A stretch of 64,000 nucleotides of DNA from Opisthocomus hoazin (GCF_030867145.1 NC_134440.1:4092001-4156000), one strand, 5' to 3'; positions 28,601 through 41,014 are shown, counted from the first letter of the stretch. Translations and numbers: made by a program. The notes: generated from the letters alone by a model not told the origin.

Positions 28601-31600
28601 GACTTTGTCTTCCCTGTTGCAGATCCATAACATGGTGGCAGTGCTGGAAGTGATCTCCAGCCTGGAGAAATACCCCATTACCAAAGAGGCACTCGAGGTA
28701 TGTCACCCTCTAAATGTTACTTGATTTTTGTGTGTCTAAGAGGACTTTCTCTGCCTGTCTGATTTCCATCAGAGCTTTTCTTGAAACAATAGATTGATTG
28801 CAAAGGATTCACAATTAAGATATTATTTTGTCCCTCGTGCTGCTTCTGACATCTCAATGCGCACACAGTGATTCTTTCTGGACTCGGATCAGTATTCTGT
28901 GCAGCACAGCTCCTGTTTGTGGAGGGCACTAAATTCATCATTACTTGCTGCTGCTGAATTCTGTTGCGTTCAGCAACATCACTCTGCTTGCTGAAGTACT
29001 TTTTAGATGCTTGGTGACCAAGCACCAAAGAATCTGAAACAGGAATACGGTTGCTCTGTGTCTATAAAATTAATCTGCTGTTCAGTTAAGCAGGTTTCAG
29101 TGCCTGATCTAGTTGAAGTGCAGTAAAAGCTGAAGCGTCAGGTGGGATAGCAGCCGCAGCCTCGCCGGCCGCTCTCAGAAACAGGGCCCAAAGAAATTCC
29201 TACGGCTAAATTAGAAAGCTTTTTTCAGTCTTTATATTGAAATTAATGGTATTACTTGCTTTTAACTGTAACTCCAGCTGTATTTCAACATACGTATGGC
29301 AACATGTTGCATATTTCTCTCATAGTCCGGTCTGTTTTCCTTTGAAGTGCTTTTCTTAAGTAATCTGACTTGTGGAACAATTCTTTGTTTTCAAATGTGC
29401 TTTGGGAACAATCAAACACTTCACTTCCTTCCGCTTATGAAACCACTTTGGGACACCCTAGGAATGCTTGCTTAAATCGGTCTTTCATACCCTTTCAAGA
29501 TACTGGGGAGCGAGGGGAGAGGAGAGGTAGAGGAAGAAGGTAGGACATAAGTCGCACCCTGGTTAGTCAGGTCTGTGAAACGGGGATTTTTATTGTCAAC
29601 ACATTACTGTAACAGGCGAAGGTTCTGGCATTTTTTTCTCTTGCCTCTATCTGCAGGTCTGATACTCTCACTGTGATAGGCACGCACCTTTTCTGCCTTG
29701 GGTGCTGCGCTTCCCCTCGAATCTGAACTTGCACCTTTACTCCCAAGATTCTTGCTGGTTAAAGAATTCCGCTCTGATGTGTGTCACAGCTGATGGCTCT
29801 GGTGCTTTAGCCAGGGAATAAAGACAGGGTGACTTGAAACCCGCAGCAGGTTTCATGTTGTGTGCGAAGCGCTGGACCAACTGGGCTAATCCTTTTCAGA
29901 AAGTTTAATTCAACACTTAAATCTTTAGTGATTTTTTAATGGGGTGTTTCTTAGGGTAAGCATGACAAAGCAGAAATGTTCCTTAAGAATTTTGTTCGGA
30001 ATGATACGTGTTTGTAAAACAACTTTTCTTTCTTTATAGGAGACAAGACTTGGGAGGCTTATCAATGAGGTGAGGAAGAAGACATCCAACGAGGAACTTG
30101 CCAAACGTGCCAAGAAATTGTTGCGGAATTGGCAAAAGTTGATAGAACCCGTAACCCAGAATGAACCAGTGCCAAGAGGGTTGCCGAATCCACCGGGATC
30201 AGCAAATGGTGGTGCTCACAACTGCAAACCAGAAGCGCAGCTTCCTGCTGTGGCTGGATCAAAGCCAATCAGCGAATTGAAAAGCAGGAACGATATACAG
30301 AAACTAAACTCTCCAAAACCAGAGAAACTGGGAAATCGGAAAAGGAAAGGCGAACACAGGGATGGGCATCAGGGCCCTCCTCCCCCAAAAGTCTCCAAAG
30401 CTAGTCATGAAGTATTACAAAACTCTTCACCCCCTCCAACGAACGGAATTGGAGGTAGTCCTGAAAATTTTCCTAGTCCTGTAGACGTAAATCTACACGC
30501 AGGGCCTGAAGGCAGCAGGACAGAACTCAGTGAAAACGATAAACACAATAAGATCCCAGTAAATGCTGTAAAACCTCACACCAGTTCTCCAGGACTTGTA
30601 AAACCTTCAAGCACTTCCTCATTATTAAAGACTGCAGTGCTTCAGCAGCATGATAAATCGGAAGACACCACCGGACCGCACCAACCGAAGAGTCCTCGCT
30701 GCTCCTCGTTTAGTCCCAGGAGTGTTAGGCATGATACTTTTGCTCGGCAGCATACTACGTACTCACCAAAGGATTCGATGCCTAGTCCATCTCAAAGGTC
30801 TCAGTTCTTAGATACTGCACAGGTGCCGTCACCGCCACCATCCTTGATGCAACCATCAACACCTCCAATGCCAGCGAAAAGACTGGAGTTCTCTCAGCAA
30901 TCGGCACCTGAGGTATCTCAGCACTGGCAGGAGCAGCAGGTACCTTCGGAAAGCCAGCACAGGCACACAGCAGGGACACTTCAGCAGCACACATCTCCCA
31001 GCTGCAAAACCGGCTCCCACCCTGCGGAATCTCTCACGCCGCACGGGGGCTTTTCGCAGGACGCTTCAAAAATGGACAGTGATGATGCTGCTTCAGGTTC
31101 CGATAGTAAAAAGAAGAAAAGGTACCGACCCAGAGACTATACAGTCAACTTGGACGGGCACGTGTCAGAAGGGGGTGTGAAACCTGTGAGATTAAAAGAG
31201 AGAAAACTCACTTTTGATCCCATGACAGGACAGATAAAACCTTTAACACAGAAAGATCCTTTGCAGGTAGAAATCCCTGCGCTTACTGAGCAGCACAGGA
31301 CAGAAACAGAAAAGCAGGAGCAAAAACCCAACCTGCAAAGCCCCTTTGAACAAACGAACTGGAAAGAATTATCCAGAAACGAAATCATTCAGTCATATTT
31401 AAACAGACAGAGTAGCTTGCTGTCTTCATCAGGAGTACAGACTCCAGGAGCTCACTACTTCATGTCTGAATATTTAAAGCAGGAGGAAAGCACTAGAAAA
31501 GAGGCTAGAAAGACTCACGTTCTAGCTCCTAACAGCAAACCTACAGACTTGCCTGGGGTCACCAGAGAGGTCACGAGTGATGACCTCGACCGAATACGTG

Positions 31601-31734
31601 AACATCACTGGCCAGGCGTGAACGGTTGTTATGACACACAGGGTAACTGGTATGATTGGACGCAGTGCATATCTTTAGATCCGCATGGGGATGATGGTAG
31701 ATTGAACATCCTGCCTTACGTCTGCCTAGACTGA
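9909..31734 (+). CDS. MED26: MED26, Mediator complex subunit 26
   Basis: MED26 is a metazoan Mediator subunit that bridges Mediator to TFIID and to elongation factors (super elongation complex) in the nucleus. Three coding exons: 9909-9983, 28623-28697 and 30040-31734, all phase 0, giving 614 residues; human is about 600. Residues 1-90 form the TFIIS N-terminal (LW) domain, spread over all three exons: [17 protein letters not shown], then [20 protein letters not shown], then [16 protein letters not shown] Ser/Pro/Gln-rich middle follows, with PPKVSKASH and [12 protein letters not shown]. The Mediator-binding C-terminus is nearly identical to human: [57 protein letters not shown], ending LPYVCLD. 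The start ATG lies in the CpG island. Intron 1 takes up 18.6 kb of the 21.8 kb gene. Confidence 0.97.
12515..12533. repeat. A19 homopolymer
   Basis: An uninterrupted run of 19 A in MED26 intron 1, without a recognisable retroelement body beside it. Confidence 0.9.
15520..15830. other. GC-rich, CpG-containing block inside MED26 intron 1
   Basis: Roughly 310 bp with clearly more CpG than the surrounding intron; both strands stay open for 120-170 codons. It may be a small intronic CpG island or regulatory element. The encoded peptides resemble nothing I know. Confidence 0.35.
26368..26386. repeat. A19 homopolymer
   Basis: An uninterrupted run of 19 A, about 100 bp before the CR1 copy at 26487. 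CR1 elements end in short 8-bp repeats rather than poly(A), so it is probably independent of that element. Confidence 0.9.
26487..27053 (-). mobile_element. CR1 LINE, 5'-truncated 3' end with open ORF2 C-terminus
   Basis: The longest CR1 copy in the window. On the plus strand it begins TCACAGAATCACAGAATGG, the reverse complement of the tail repeats. A minus-strand frame of 146 codons stays open and gives the known C-terminus of the CR1 reverse-transcriptase ORF, with [29 protein letters not shown] and [17 protein letters not shown]. The intact frame and clear tail suggest a fairly recent insertion. Target-site duplications were not obvious. Confidence 0.95.
28698..30039 (+). other. MED26: MED26 intron 2
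   Basis: 1.34 kb of ordinary intronic sequence, with a purine-rich tract (GAGGGGAGAGGAGAGG) near 29510-29545. No gene or repeat family recognised. Confidence 0.6.
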
Positions 31735-32448
31735 GTACAGTTTTGCTAAAAATGCTTTTTACATCCGCAGTTAGCAAAACCGGCAGACGCTATGCCACTT
31801 AAAGCCGGAGAGAGCCTCCTGTCCTGGACAAACAGGCCCAACGAGCAGAGGGTGTGAGGGAGCTGGTTCTGCACAGCTCTTTCCTTTAAATTCTCCTTTT
31901 GTGAAATGCTGCTACCAGTTTACTAACAATTGCAAAGGAAGGCATACGAAGGTTGATAAATTGAGTTCAAAACTCTATAGCGAGCCAGCTATAAAAAAGT
32001 GTTAGTCCCCAAGAAGTGAAGAGGATTTCCAGCACTTTCTGAATGCCGGAATCTTATTACAGGCAGGTACAGAGAAAATTGTGGAAGTTACCTTAACAAA
32101 ATATGCATCTATTTATTTGACTTGATTTGGGTTTTTATTTGGCAGTGAGATATTCGAGAGACAATGTGCAAAAACTGTAGTTTTATTTGTATCACATCTC
32201 TGAACATGATTGCGTTTTTCCAAGTCATGTGGTACGGAGATTGGGTTTTAAACAGCAGGTGTTGCACTGCAGGCTGGGCGACCAGCTTCAGCTCAACATT
32301 CCATGGGCATCCACATATTTTAGTCTGGTTTCAGTTTAAATCCAGTCTCTGAGAAATGCTGCAAAAACTAGATGTTTAACGATATTTTTGATCCCACCAC
32401 CACCAGCCAAATATTTTTCCTCCTTTTCCCTTCCTGCAAACTTCTAGG

Positions 32449-32491
32449 AAAAGAAAAAAAAAAAAAAAAAAACAAAAAAAAAAAAGAAAAA
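32449..32491 (+). repeat. A-rich low-complexity tract in the MED26 3' UTR
   Basis: About 43 bp, nearly all A, with single G and C interruptions, midway through the MED26 3' UTR. It could prime oligo(dT) internally and produce false 3' ends in cDNA data. Confidence 0.85.
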
Positions 32492-32766
32492 TCACCTTTT
32501 CTAGAATCTAAATGTAATGAGGGTGCTACAAGTTTGTAACTGTACTGTGAGAGGGAAAAAGGAAGCCTGTTTGTATGCTGGAAATATACTTGTTACCATT
32601 CCTTTAGATATTGTTTGCCTTATGGATATCCATCATAAACGCAATTTGCAAAAACAAAGAGCCTTAGTGAATGTACAGTAACTAGACTTCTGTGTTCTTG
32701 GGATGCAGAAGGGAGCAACTTTGCTATTTGGTCCTTTAAGTGGACACATTGTGATATAAATGTGGA

Positions 32767-32772
32767 AATAAA
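32767..32772 (+). terminator. MED26: Poly(A) signal of MED26
   Basis: AATAAA about 1.03 kb after the MED26 stop, followed by more A and then T/G-rich sequence (CAGTTTGTGAA, CGTTTTTTTG). It is the best candidate for the 3' end. Confidence 0.7.
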
Positions 32773-32799
32773 AAAAATTTGCACAAACCAGTTTGTGAA

Positions 32800-34560
32800 T
32801 TATTTATACTTAACTCGTTTTTTTGTAAAGTTTGCTCAGTTCAGACCAGCTAAGTGATCGTGGACACTGCGAATCCGCCGGAGCGGTGCGGTGGAGCTGA
32901 ATCCCGTCCGACGCTGTCGAAAGCTGTTAGGGATATACGAGATGTCTTCCAAATACGTTGGTGGTATTCAGTCGCACAGGTTGGATTTTTAATTTATTTT
33001 TTTTTTAGAACTCTGGTTGCATCCAGGGTCTGGAGACTGAAAACCCAATTGCTGTTGATGTACCTCAAAGTCTAAACAGGTCATAGTTCATCTTTTTTCT
33101 CAGTAACTTTGTACTATATTATTCCTAATTGTTACAACGCTTTCTAAAGCAGCCTGGTTCAGTATAGAAAGCAAAGAATTTCTATTAACTGTAATTGCTT
33201 TAACATTTGGGACTAGTTGTTTTCTGCAGTCCCCAGTGCTGGGCTTCTGTCCAGGGGAAAAGGGGAGGGAACACGATACCAAAAATATTTCTAGGTTTAG
33301 CGATGTTAACTCTGTTAACCCGTTTGTGCTGGATCACGCTTCCTGGAGAAGAGCCTTGGCAAGATTCTCCTGCCTTTGAGAGCCGAGTCAAGCTCTTACA
33401 CGGTTTTAAGAGGGTGTTCCTCGCCGGGTATACGTTAAGTTGGTTCATTCCGTGGAATACAACTGATAAGGTTTGGTTTATTTTGAAGTCGTTCTTGTTC
33501 AAACCTACTGCTCTTGTGACCTGACCGGTATTGAAATGTGCGGGTGTCTTGGAAATCCCAACTGATGTCTGTCTGCTTCCATTTCTGAAATCTGAGGTCT
33601 GGGAGTGAAACCAGAAGCAGTGGTTACCAAAAAATGTTTCCAAGTATATTTTCAGTTTACTTCCACTTTGTCCTTCTGCAGTCGATGAGGCCACGCAGGG
33701 TGCTGGGCAGCTGGGGACAGCTATGACCTTGCCGTTCAGAGGCTCAAAAGCTGGTCATTTTGGAGAATGCTTGGGGTTTGTTTATGTAAAAAATATTGTG
33801 CATCTTACCTTCCCCCGCTCTTTCTGCCTCTTTCCCTCAATGGTCTTGTTTGGGAACAGGGTCCGTGCTCTTCTGAGGCCTTTGAATAGACGGCAAACGG
33901 CAGGAAATGATGAAGTATTACATTACACTTTATAGAGCCCGTCTTTTCCTCCACGGCTTCCGTGTCTGATGCAACCGATGGCCCTCGTGGACCACGCTCG
34001 GTGAGGCGATGCCCTGCCTTCCTCGCTGCTTGCAGCTGACACCCAGCTCCCGGCCGCAGACTGACCGTGCTGGCGCTCGCTGGGCCGGAGGGGGGTCGGG
34101 TGCTGGAGCCAGCCCTTGCCCCAGCGTGCGGCACCGCTGGAGAAGTGCGCTCTCGCTGTGGGCTCTACGTCCTGTTCCGTACCGAGTCTGTTTCTGCTGC
34201 AGGGGTCATCTCCCCTGGACATCACCCAGGGTGAGACCAGGCTTGACAATCTTTATTTCAGCATGCCAGTATAACCAGTTCTGTGAGCTCCAACAAATGT
34301 GAATAAGTTTACAAGGTGATTCTTTTTTTTGTCAATTTTGTAAACAAGTTCAAATGAAGTTTACCTTGTGCGTATCTGCTGTGTACTCTCATTTTTGCAT
34401 GAACTCAAGTTTCTCTGCTGCTCTAACTGCCTTAAAATTTATTCTTCTGATCCTAAAATCGTAACTTACTGCTGTCTCTTCCTTGTCAATTGCTGAGGGC
34501 AGACGGCTTATCCGCAAACCTGCTGGGCATCGCCGCTACCCCGCACACGCGTTCTTACGG
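32800..34560. other. Intergenic spacer between MED26 and SLC35E1
   Basis: About 1.7 kb with no recognised gene. The 3' part (from about 33940) is moderately GC-rich with overlapping open frames on both strands and no known motif. Confidence 0.55.
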
Positions 34561-34569
34561 GTACATTAA

Positions 34570-34992
34570 CGCTGTGCAGATGTCTGCCGCCGCACCGCGG
34601 GGCCGGAGCAGGCCCCAGACCCCCCTCCCGCCCCTCTCCCACCGCAGCCGGCAGTCCCCCTCCCCTCAGTTAGCCTGGGGCCGGCTCCAGCGGCGGCCCC
34701 GCCGGTAGGAGAGGCCTCGGTGCCTCCCTGCAGGGCTGCGGTGAGCCCTCGGCTGCCTCCGGGCCCGGTGCCGTCGGCCAGCAGCGCCGTGCGGGGCTCC
34801 CGTCTGAGGGGAGACCGGTGAACGCGGGCCGGGAGGGGGCCGGGGGGCAGCGCGGACCCGGCCGCACGGCGGGCGCAGGGCCGGGCCGCTCCTGCCGGCA
34901 CCCGTAGCCGCCTCGGCGGGCGCGCCGGCCCTGCCCCAGGAAGCGACGCGTTGGCGGCGGCGGTGACGTGCGGGCGGGCGGCGCAGGGAGCC
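34570..34992. promoter_or_regulatory. SLC35E1: CpG-island promoter of SLC35E1
   Basis: CpG-rich sequence starts abruptly near 34570 and continues through exon 1 to about 35400. There is no TATA box. The transcription start cannot be placed from sequence alone. Confidence 0.7.
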
Positions 34993-37900
34993 ATGGCGGC
35001 CCCGCTGGCGGCGGCGGCGGGGGGCGGCGGCGGCGGGGGGCCGGCGGCGGGGCGGGGGGGGCGCGGGCCGGCGCTGCGCGAGGGCGCGCGGGTGTCGGCG
35101 CTGTGCCTGGCCTGGTACGGGCTGAGCGCCGGCGGGAACGTGGTGAACAAGCTGCTGCTCGGCGGCTTCCCGCGGCCCGTCACCGTCTCGCTCTTCCACA
35201 TCCTGGGGCTGTGCGGGCTCCTGCCGCCGCTGCTGCGCGCCTGGCGGGTGCCGCCCGCCGGCCCGGCCCAGCTGCCGCCCCGCGCCTACCCCCGCTACAT
35301 CCTGCCGCTCGCCTTCGGCAAGTACTTCGCCTCCGTCTCCGCGCACGTCTCGCTCTGGAGGGTCCCGGTCTCCTACGCGCACACGGGTGAGGCCCGGGGA
35401 GGGGGCTGGGGGTGGCCTCGGGCACGGTACCGTCGCCCGAAGCGCGGTGTGTGCTCGTAGGGGTGCCTGGCGCGGTGTCCCGGGGCCTGGGGTAGCCGCC
35501 TGAAGGCCGGTGTGTGCTCACAGGGGTGCCCGGTGCTGTGTCCCCGTCCCCAGTGCGCGTGCCGGTCCCTGGTGCAGTGAGCTCTGAAGCCCAGCGTGTG
35601 CTTGTGTGGGCGTGCGGCATGGCATCCCATGTCCCGTGCCCCTGTGGGTGCCTGTCGCAGCGTCCCGTGCCCCCACAGGTGCCCAACATGGCGTCCCATG
35701 CCCCCAAGGGTGCCCAGCATGGTGTCCCATATCCTGTGGGTGCGCAGCACAGCGTCCCATGCCCCCAAGGGTGCCCAGCATGGTGTCCCATATCCTACAG
35801 GTGCACAGCACGGTGTCCCGTGCCCCCATGGGTGCCCAATGCGGTGTCCCGTGCCCCCATGGGTGCCCAACGCGGTGTCCCGTGCCCCTGTGGGTGCCCA
35901 GTGCAGTGTCCCGTGCCCCTGTGGGTGCCTGGCACGGTGTCCCAGAACACCAAGGCCCAGCCCATGTTCGTACGAGAGCCCAGCAGGGTGATGATGAGGG
36001 ATGACCTGAGTTTATGGCTTTGGTGGGACCAGCCCTGAGCCCCCCGCTCCGTCCCCAGCGCTCACCCTCTGCTGCTGGTGATCAGCGGAGTTGCCCCAAG
36101 CGTCGCATCCCCACCGACGTTTTTTTTCCGTTCTCAGTAAAAGCGACGATGCCGATATGGGTGGTTCTTCTTTCGCGGATCATAATGAAGGAAAAGCAGA
36201 CGACGAAGGTGCGGACAGGTTTGCTGAGGCTTCTTCTCTTGGTGGTGCCTGTGGTGTGCTCTGCTGGCTGGGATCAGGAAAGCTCAGGCTTTGGTTAGCT
36301 GGGTGAATTTTGTGATTGAAATGAGATTACACAGATTTTACAAGTTGCCTTTCCTTTTATTGTGAACTTAAAGAAAACATGATTAAACCTGGAGCTCTCT
36401 TGATACACTGGAGTTGTTACAGCGTGTCTTGTAGTCACTTAATTTCCTCAAACTACAACTGTATAAAAGTTGATCCCTGGTTCTGGTGCTTTATTCTTCC
36501 TTCTCCTTTCCCCCCCGCATCAGCGGTGTGTGTAAACACAGTTGAAATGGAAATTCTTAGAAGATGTAAGCTGCTGCTCTCGGTTCCTCTTTCAGGTGTA
36601 CTTGTCTCTGATCCCCATAATAACTGGTGTCCTGCTGGCCACTGTCACGGAACTGTCCTTTGACATGTGGGGACTCATCAGTGCGCTTGCTGCCACTCTG
36701 TGTTTTTCACTGCAGAACATCTTCTCAAAGAAGGTAACAGTTGTGCTGTTCTGAACACTGGTCAGCAGTATCATCCTTTAGCAGGATAGTATGTGTTTTC
36801 CAGTACATACATACATTTTTTTTTTTTTAACTTGACTTTATAGTCAAAGGAGCACAAAGTAACAGTTGGCTAGTTTGTAGGCCTGCGCTCTCCAGCTCTT
36901 CCTACCTGTGGAAGCTGTTACACTGAGACTTGGGCAGAAGTCAGAGTTTATCCTGAGCCTTTTCTCTACTCCTCGTCAGGGATTTTTTTTCTGCTGACAG
37001 TTCAATAAGGCTTAAATTTAACAGTTCATTTGAAAGCCTTCAGTGTATCTTGCTGTATCAAAGCCTTTGTAGGGAATGAGTCAGTGTCAACACTGGGCAC
37101 TCCTTGAAATCTTAGAAACAAAGTTAAAATGCATGGTTTCTGGTTTGTAAGGCATTTAAAACGCTTTACTATCTTGTTAATACTAGGAGTCACCACTCGG
37201 GAAACCACTGTTTTTCAAATGGACATCCGTTTTTCTTTGATTATCCTTGTAGGAATTTCATACTATAATAGTATTTACTTACTTTCATAATTTATCTGTC
37301 ATTTAAAGCTGTTACTGCTGTGTGGCTCCGGAGTCTCTGCTGGTCACGTGGGCAGTAGCGGGAGCAAGGCTGTTTAATGATGTTTTTTGCCAGGTGCTAA
37401 GAGATTCCCGAATACATCATCTTCGGTTGCTGAATATACTGGGGTGCCACGCTGTGTTCTTCATGATCCCAACATGGGTTTTGGTTGATCTTTCTTCCTT
37501 CTTAATAGAGAATGACTTGGTAAGTGTTGTATTTAGGAAACTGTTTGCTGTTAAGGAATAAAAGAGAGAAAAACAAACAACAAACAACCACCCATACCAA
37601 AAAAGTGCACTTAAGTGTTTCAGTGTAGTTCCTCATCAGCGTGGGAGGAACTGTTGTGAAATACCTCCAAATAATTTCACAGAACAATATAAAAAAAAGA
37701 AGCATAGTGTTTATCATGAGAATTCATGTCAGGGTTAGGAGAGGTAGCGTATGTGACAGGGTAAATGTCAGGAATGAGCGGCTGGAGACAGGAACCGATG
37801 CACCCAGAACGTGTGTTACGATACGGAGAGAGATGTTTTCTGAGTTGGTAGTTGCGTAATGTAACATACTTGGGTGCCTCTTTAGAGCTGAGTTGCAGAT

Positions 37901-38938
37901 GTTCTTCCTATCAGTGGCAGGTAAGAAGTGACTCAAGTTGTGTTTGCGTTTCTTTGTCTCTTATCTGAAACCTGAGATAATTTTTTCTTACCTTTGGTTT
38001 CTCTTTATAACAGAGCACGATGTCTCATTGGTCCTGGACCTTGATGCTGCTTATAATTAGTGGATTCTGTAATTTTGCCCAGAATGTCATTGCCTTCAGT
38101 ATTCTTAACCTGATCAGCCCACTAAGTTACTCTGTCGCAAATGCCACAAAAAGAATCATGGTCATCACAGTGTCCCTTATCATGCTTCGCAACCCGGTTA
38201 CGAGCACCAATGTCCTTGGAATGATGACAGCTATCTTAGGGGTCTTCTTATATAACAAGGTAAGGGGTTGGTTGGTTGGTTTATTCAGGAAACTCACTTG
38301 AAAGAGTCCAGTAGCTTTGAATTATTTTTTGTACAACAAGTTAAGAGCTAGCAGAACAGAAATGTGGGATGCCTGGCATAAAACCTCATTGCAGAGGAGG
38401 TACGTGTGTAGCCTATGTGAAGTACTCAGGCACTTGGGACAGGCCGCTTCTAACAAACTTAAATTTTGAGGTTAATATTTTCATGAAAAATGAAGATTGG
38501 GAAGTAACTCACTCAAATCTCTTGAGCAAAAGAGCAGCTTACTCATTTGGCATATGAGGAATGAGGTTTTTATGAGAAGCTCCTAATATTTCAAGACTCT
38601 AACAAGCACAGATAGTAGTGTAGTTGTAAAACTGTATGCTTTTTTCTAGCTCTATGAATATGTTGGGTGGTATCTAAGAAAAATATTCATTCTTTGTTTC
38701 CTAGACAAAATATGATGCAAACCAAGAAGCAAAGAAGCAGCTACTTCCAGTTACAACTGGAGACCTTGTGAATTTGGAGCGGCATCGAAACACTCCGGAA
38801 AAGTCTCAGAACGGACTTACGGCGTTTGCACAACATGGAGACTATCAGTATGGTCGAGCCAATATCTTAACAGACCACTTCCAGTATAATCGGCAAAACT
38901 ATCCAACTACCTACAACTTAAATCGTTTTGATATATAG
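34993..38938 (+). CDS. SLC35E1: SLC35E1, TPT-family solute carrier 35 member E1
   Basis: A multi-pass membrane protein of the triose-phosphate translocator/nucleotide-sugar transporter superfamily; the substrate is not firmly established. Six coding exons: 34993-35386, 36138-36208, 36596-36733, 37394-37519, 38014-38259 and 38705-38938. Phases agree (1,0,0,0,0) and give 402 residues; human is about 410. The N-terminus is a poly-Ala/Gly stretch, followed by [20 protein letters not shown] and the family-typical [19 protein letters not shown]. Later come [56 protein letters not shown] and [20 protein letters not shown]. The cytosolic tail has [22 protein letters not shown] 34993 was chosen because it sits in good context (GGAGCCATGG) just before the conserved part; no upstream in-frame ATG was noticed. 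Exons 3-5 are phase 0 on both sides. Confidence 0.97.
35387..38704 (+). other. SLC35E1: SLC35E1 introns 1-5
   Basis: Introns 35387-36137, 36209-36595, 36734-37393, 37520-38013 and 38260-38704 are all below 760 bp. Intron 1 is mostly minisatellite. The others hold T-rich tracts and nothing else I recognise. The coding exons between them are described under SLC35E1. Confidence 0.65.
35631..35943. repeat. 31-bp minisatellite in SLC35E1 intron 1
   Basis: Ten units of 30-31 bp, each opening with GTCCC, start at 35631, 35662, 35693, 35724, 35754, 35785, 35815, 35846, 35877 and 35908. A further partial unit starts at 35939. A typical unit is GTCCCGTGCCCCCATGGGTG followed by CCCAAYGCGGT. Diverged copies may extend back to about 35450. 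Because 31 is not a multiple of 3, repetitive open frames appear in several frames on both strands; these are not genes. Confidence 0.95.
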
Positions 38939-40505
38939 AATCCTGGCAAACAGGTACAGACTGTGATATCAAAGTGTCCCCAGCATTATCAGAAACTTTT
39001 AATACATCCATGAATGTCAAGCCATTTGATCGTACAGGTTTTGCAGAAGGGAAGATGTGTGTGTAGCGAAAGCGGTACAGACCTTCTGCTGAGCAGACCT
39101 TTAAAGGTGAAACAGCTAGATCCGACACTGGAACTAAAGGCACAGTGTAGCTCTCGTACAGAGGTGCTGGTGAAATGCACGTACAAAACTTCAGAGTAAA
39201 ACATCTGCTCTCACTGCTCCTTTTCAGAGTCTGTCAACTGCGTATCCTTTTGGCAGCTAAATTCTGGCCAGTATTGTGTTTCCACGCTGGTAACATCACC
39301 TTTCATGTGTTCTCTGGTATGTTTTAATGATACGAAAGTGAAGCTTTCAGAAAGAAGTGAAACTAAGGCGTACTTCTGGTTGTCAGGATTTGTCTGTTTG
39401 AGGAGGATTGACTTAGGTACATCAGTTGCAGACAGGTAGACCTGAACTCATCTCCAGCAACTAGGAGACTTCGTGTGGGCATTAGTTACTTTTGTGCCTA
39501 TGCCTTCAGTTTTTGATGACAAAGCAGAAGTGTTTCTGAAAGAGTAGACAGTAGGAAGACTGATCTCTTCAAGAAGCATACTTTAGGCAGAGAGAAACAG
39601 CATTCTCTGAAATCACTGTTGTCCCAGCCACTGTAGATAACAAACAAACAGAGCAGAAGATCATAATTGTTTTTGGAATCATGTCCTCCTGTACCTTCAG
39701 ACATTGCTCTTCCTTGGCAGTACAGAAAACACCGTCACAAATAAAATGTTTGGAATAATGCGATTTTTTTTTTTCCACTTGCTTCACAGCTGTTCTTACA
39801 AAATTCTTTTCTTGCTTTACAAATTGAAAGGTTTAAGGTGTTTTCTTCTCATTTTTCTGCATAAATTATGCTCTCTTATATGATTCATATATTATGAATG
39901 CACTCATTTGAATAATCATCATTCTTAATTGTTTCTTAAGTCTGTCTTTTTAGCCCCTAATTGTTTTTTTTTTAAGTTTCTTAATTACTGCTGGTGGAGT
40001 AGCTGTGTGTGTTTAGCCTGACTTCTACTTTCCGCTGAAAGAAGTTAAATTTTGTATCCTGCTCTGTTCCTGCAGCTCCCCTGGCTTGAGTAGTAAAGTG
40101 TTAAGGAAAAAAAATATTCAAATCAGCAGTAAATAGATAATTTATTGTCAAGAAGAACTGATTCAGTTAGTATAAATGAACGTGCTGAATTCTAGCTGTG
40201 TTGATTGTTGTGCGTCAGATACTGCATTTGTGCATGAAAGGAATTAAACCAGTTGAACTCGGGTTTCGCTGAATCAGGTTGTTATTACTTTAGCAAAAGA
40301 AGATTTTAGGGGCCTTCCTTCCTTAACAGAAAAGCTGTTGTACAGTGAGATTTTTGATAGCATAAGTATTATGTTTTTACTAGAGAGGTATTAGATACCA
40401 GTGACAAAATTTAGGGTGTGGTACAGAACACTCCCTCCACTTATTTATTGCTTTAAAAATGACCATTTCCATGACACGAGGTGATGCTTTGGCTCCTTTC
40501 TGGAT

Positions 40506-40511
40506 AATAAA
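40506..40511 (+). terminator. SLC35E1: Candidate SLC35E1 poly(A) signal 1
   Basis: AATAAA in a context of TGGATAATAAAGAATTT, 1.57 kb after the stop; a proximal alternative. Confidence 0.4.
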
Positions 40512-41014
40512 GAATTTATTTTTAAGTGTAAAGTCAACCTGATCTCATTCTTTTGGCTGCCTGTGGAGGTGGTTATGTAGACTGCCTCCCACTATGCAGT
40601 CCAAAAGAGGAAATGGTCCTTCTGAAATTTCAGAGATGAGTTAAATATGCTGCTAATGTTTGTGAGCAGAACTTCCTTCACTTGACTGGAGTTGAATGTT
40701 CGTGCTAGGTTAGAACTTGGGCTTGTAGTTCAGAAAATCTAAATAAATTATTCCCTAACTCTGGTTAACAAGAACAAGATAATGAGGAAAAGCATTATTT
40801 CAGATGAAGTTGCTTTTGCCTGTTCCAGTATTAATTTATGGATAATTATTTCTTTTTAATATGGGAAAATGCAAAGCATGTATTTCTGAGGCTCGCTTCC
40901 CAATATTTAAGTGCTTTTACATACATGTAAAAAGGATTGTGTGGCCTCTGGATTTGGATTAGGTTCTGGCTCTGCAAAAGACTAATTTGAGGATAAAACA
41001 TTTAGGCTGAGATT

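Larger units (their letters stand above)
9984..28622 (+). other. MED26: MED26 intron 1
   Basis: This 18.6 kb intron is the largest stretch without coding sequence. Besides the rest of the CpG island it holds two A19 tracts (12515-12533, 26368-26386), a GC-rich block at 15520-15830 and one CR1 copy (26487-27053). I see no protein-coding exon, tRNA or snoRNA that I could defend. A non-coding transcript or enhancer in it cannot be excluded by eye. Confidence 0.6.

Noticed and set aside
32449-32491. A-rich tract as a processed pseudogene tail or SINE
   Set aside because: No retroelement or gene-like body lies next to it; it is simple sequence in the MED26 3' UTR.
35180-36038. Several overlapping frames with repeated peptides rich in Cys/Pro/His on both strands
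   Set aside because: They are translations of the 31-bp minisatellite, whose period is not a multiple of three, so every frame looks repetitive.
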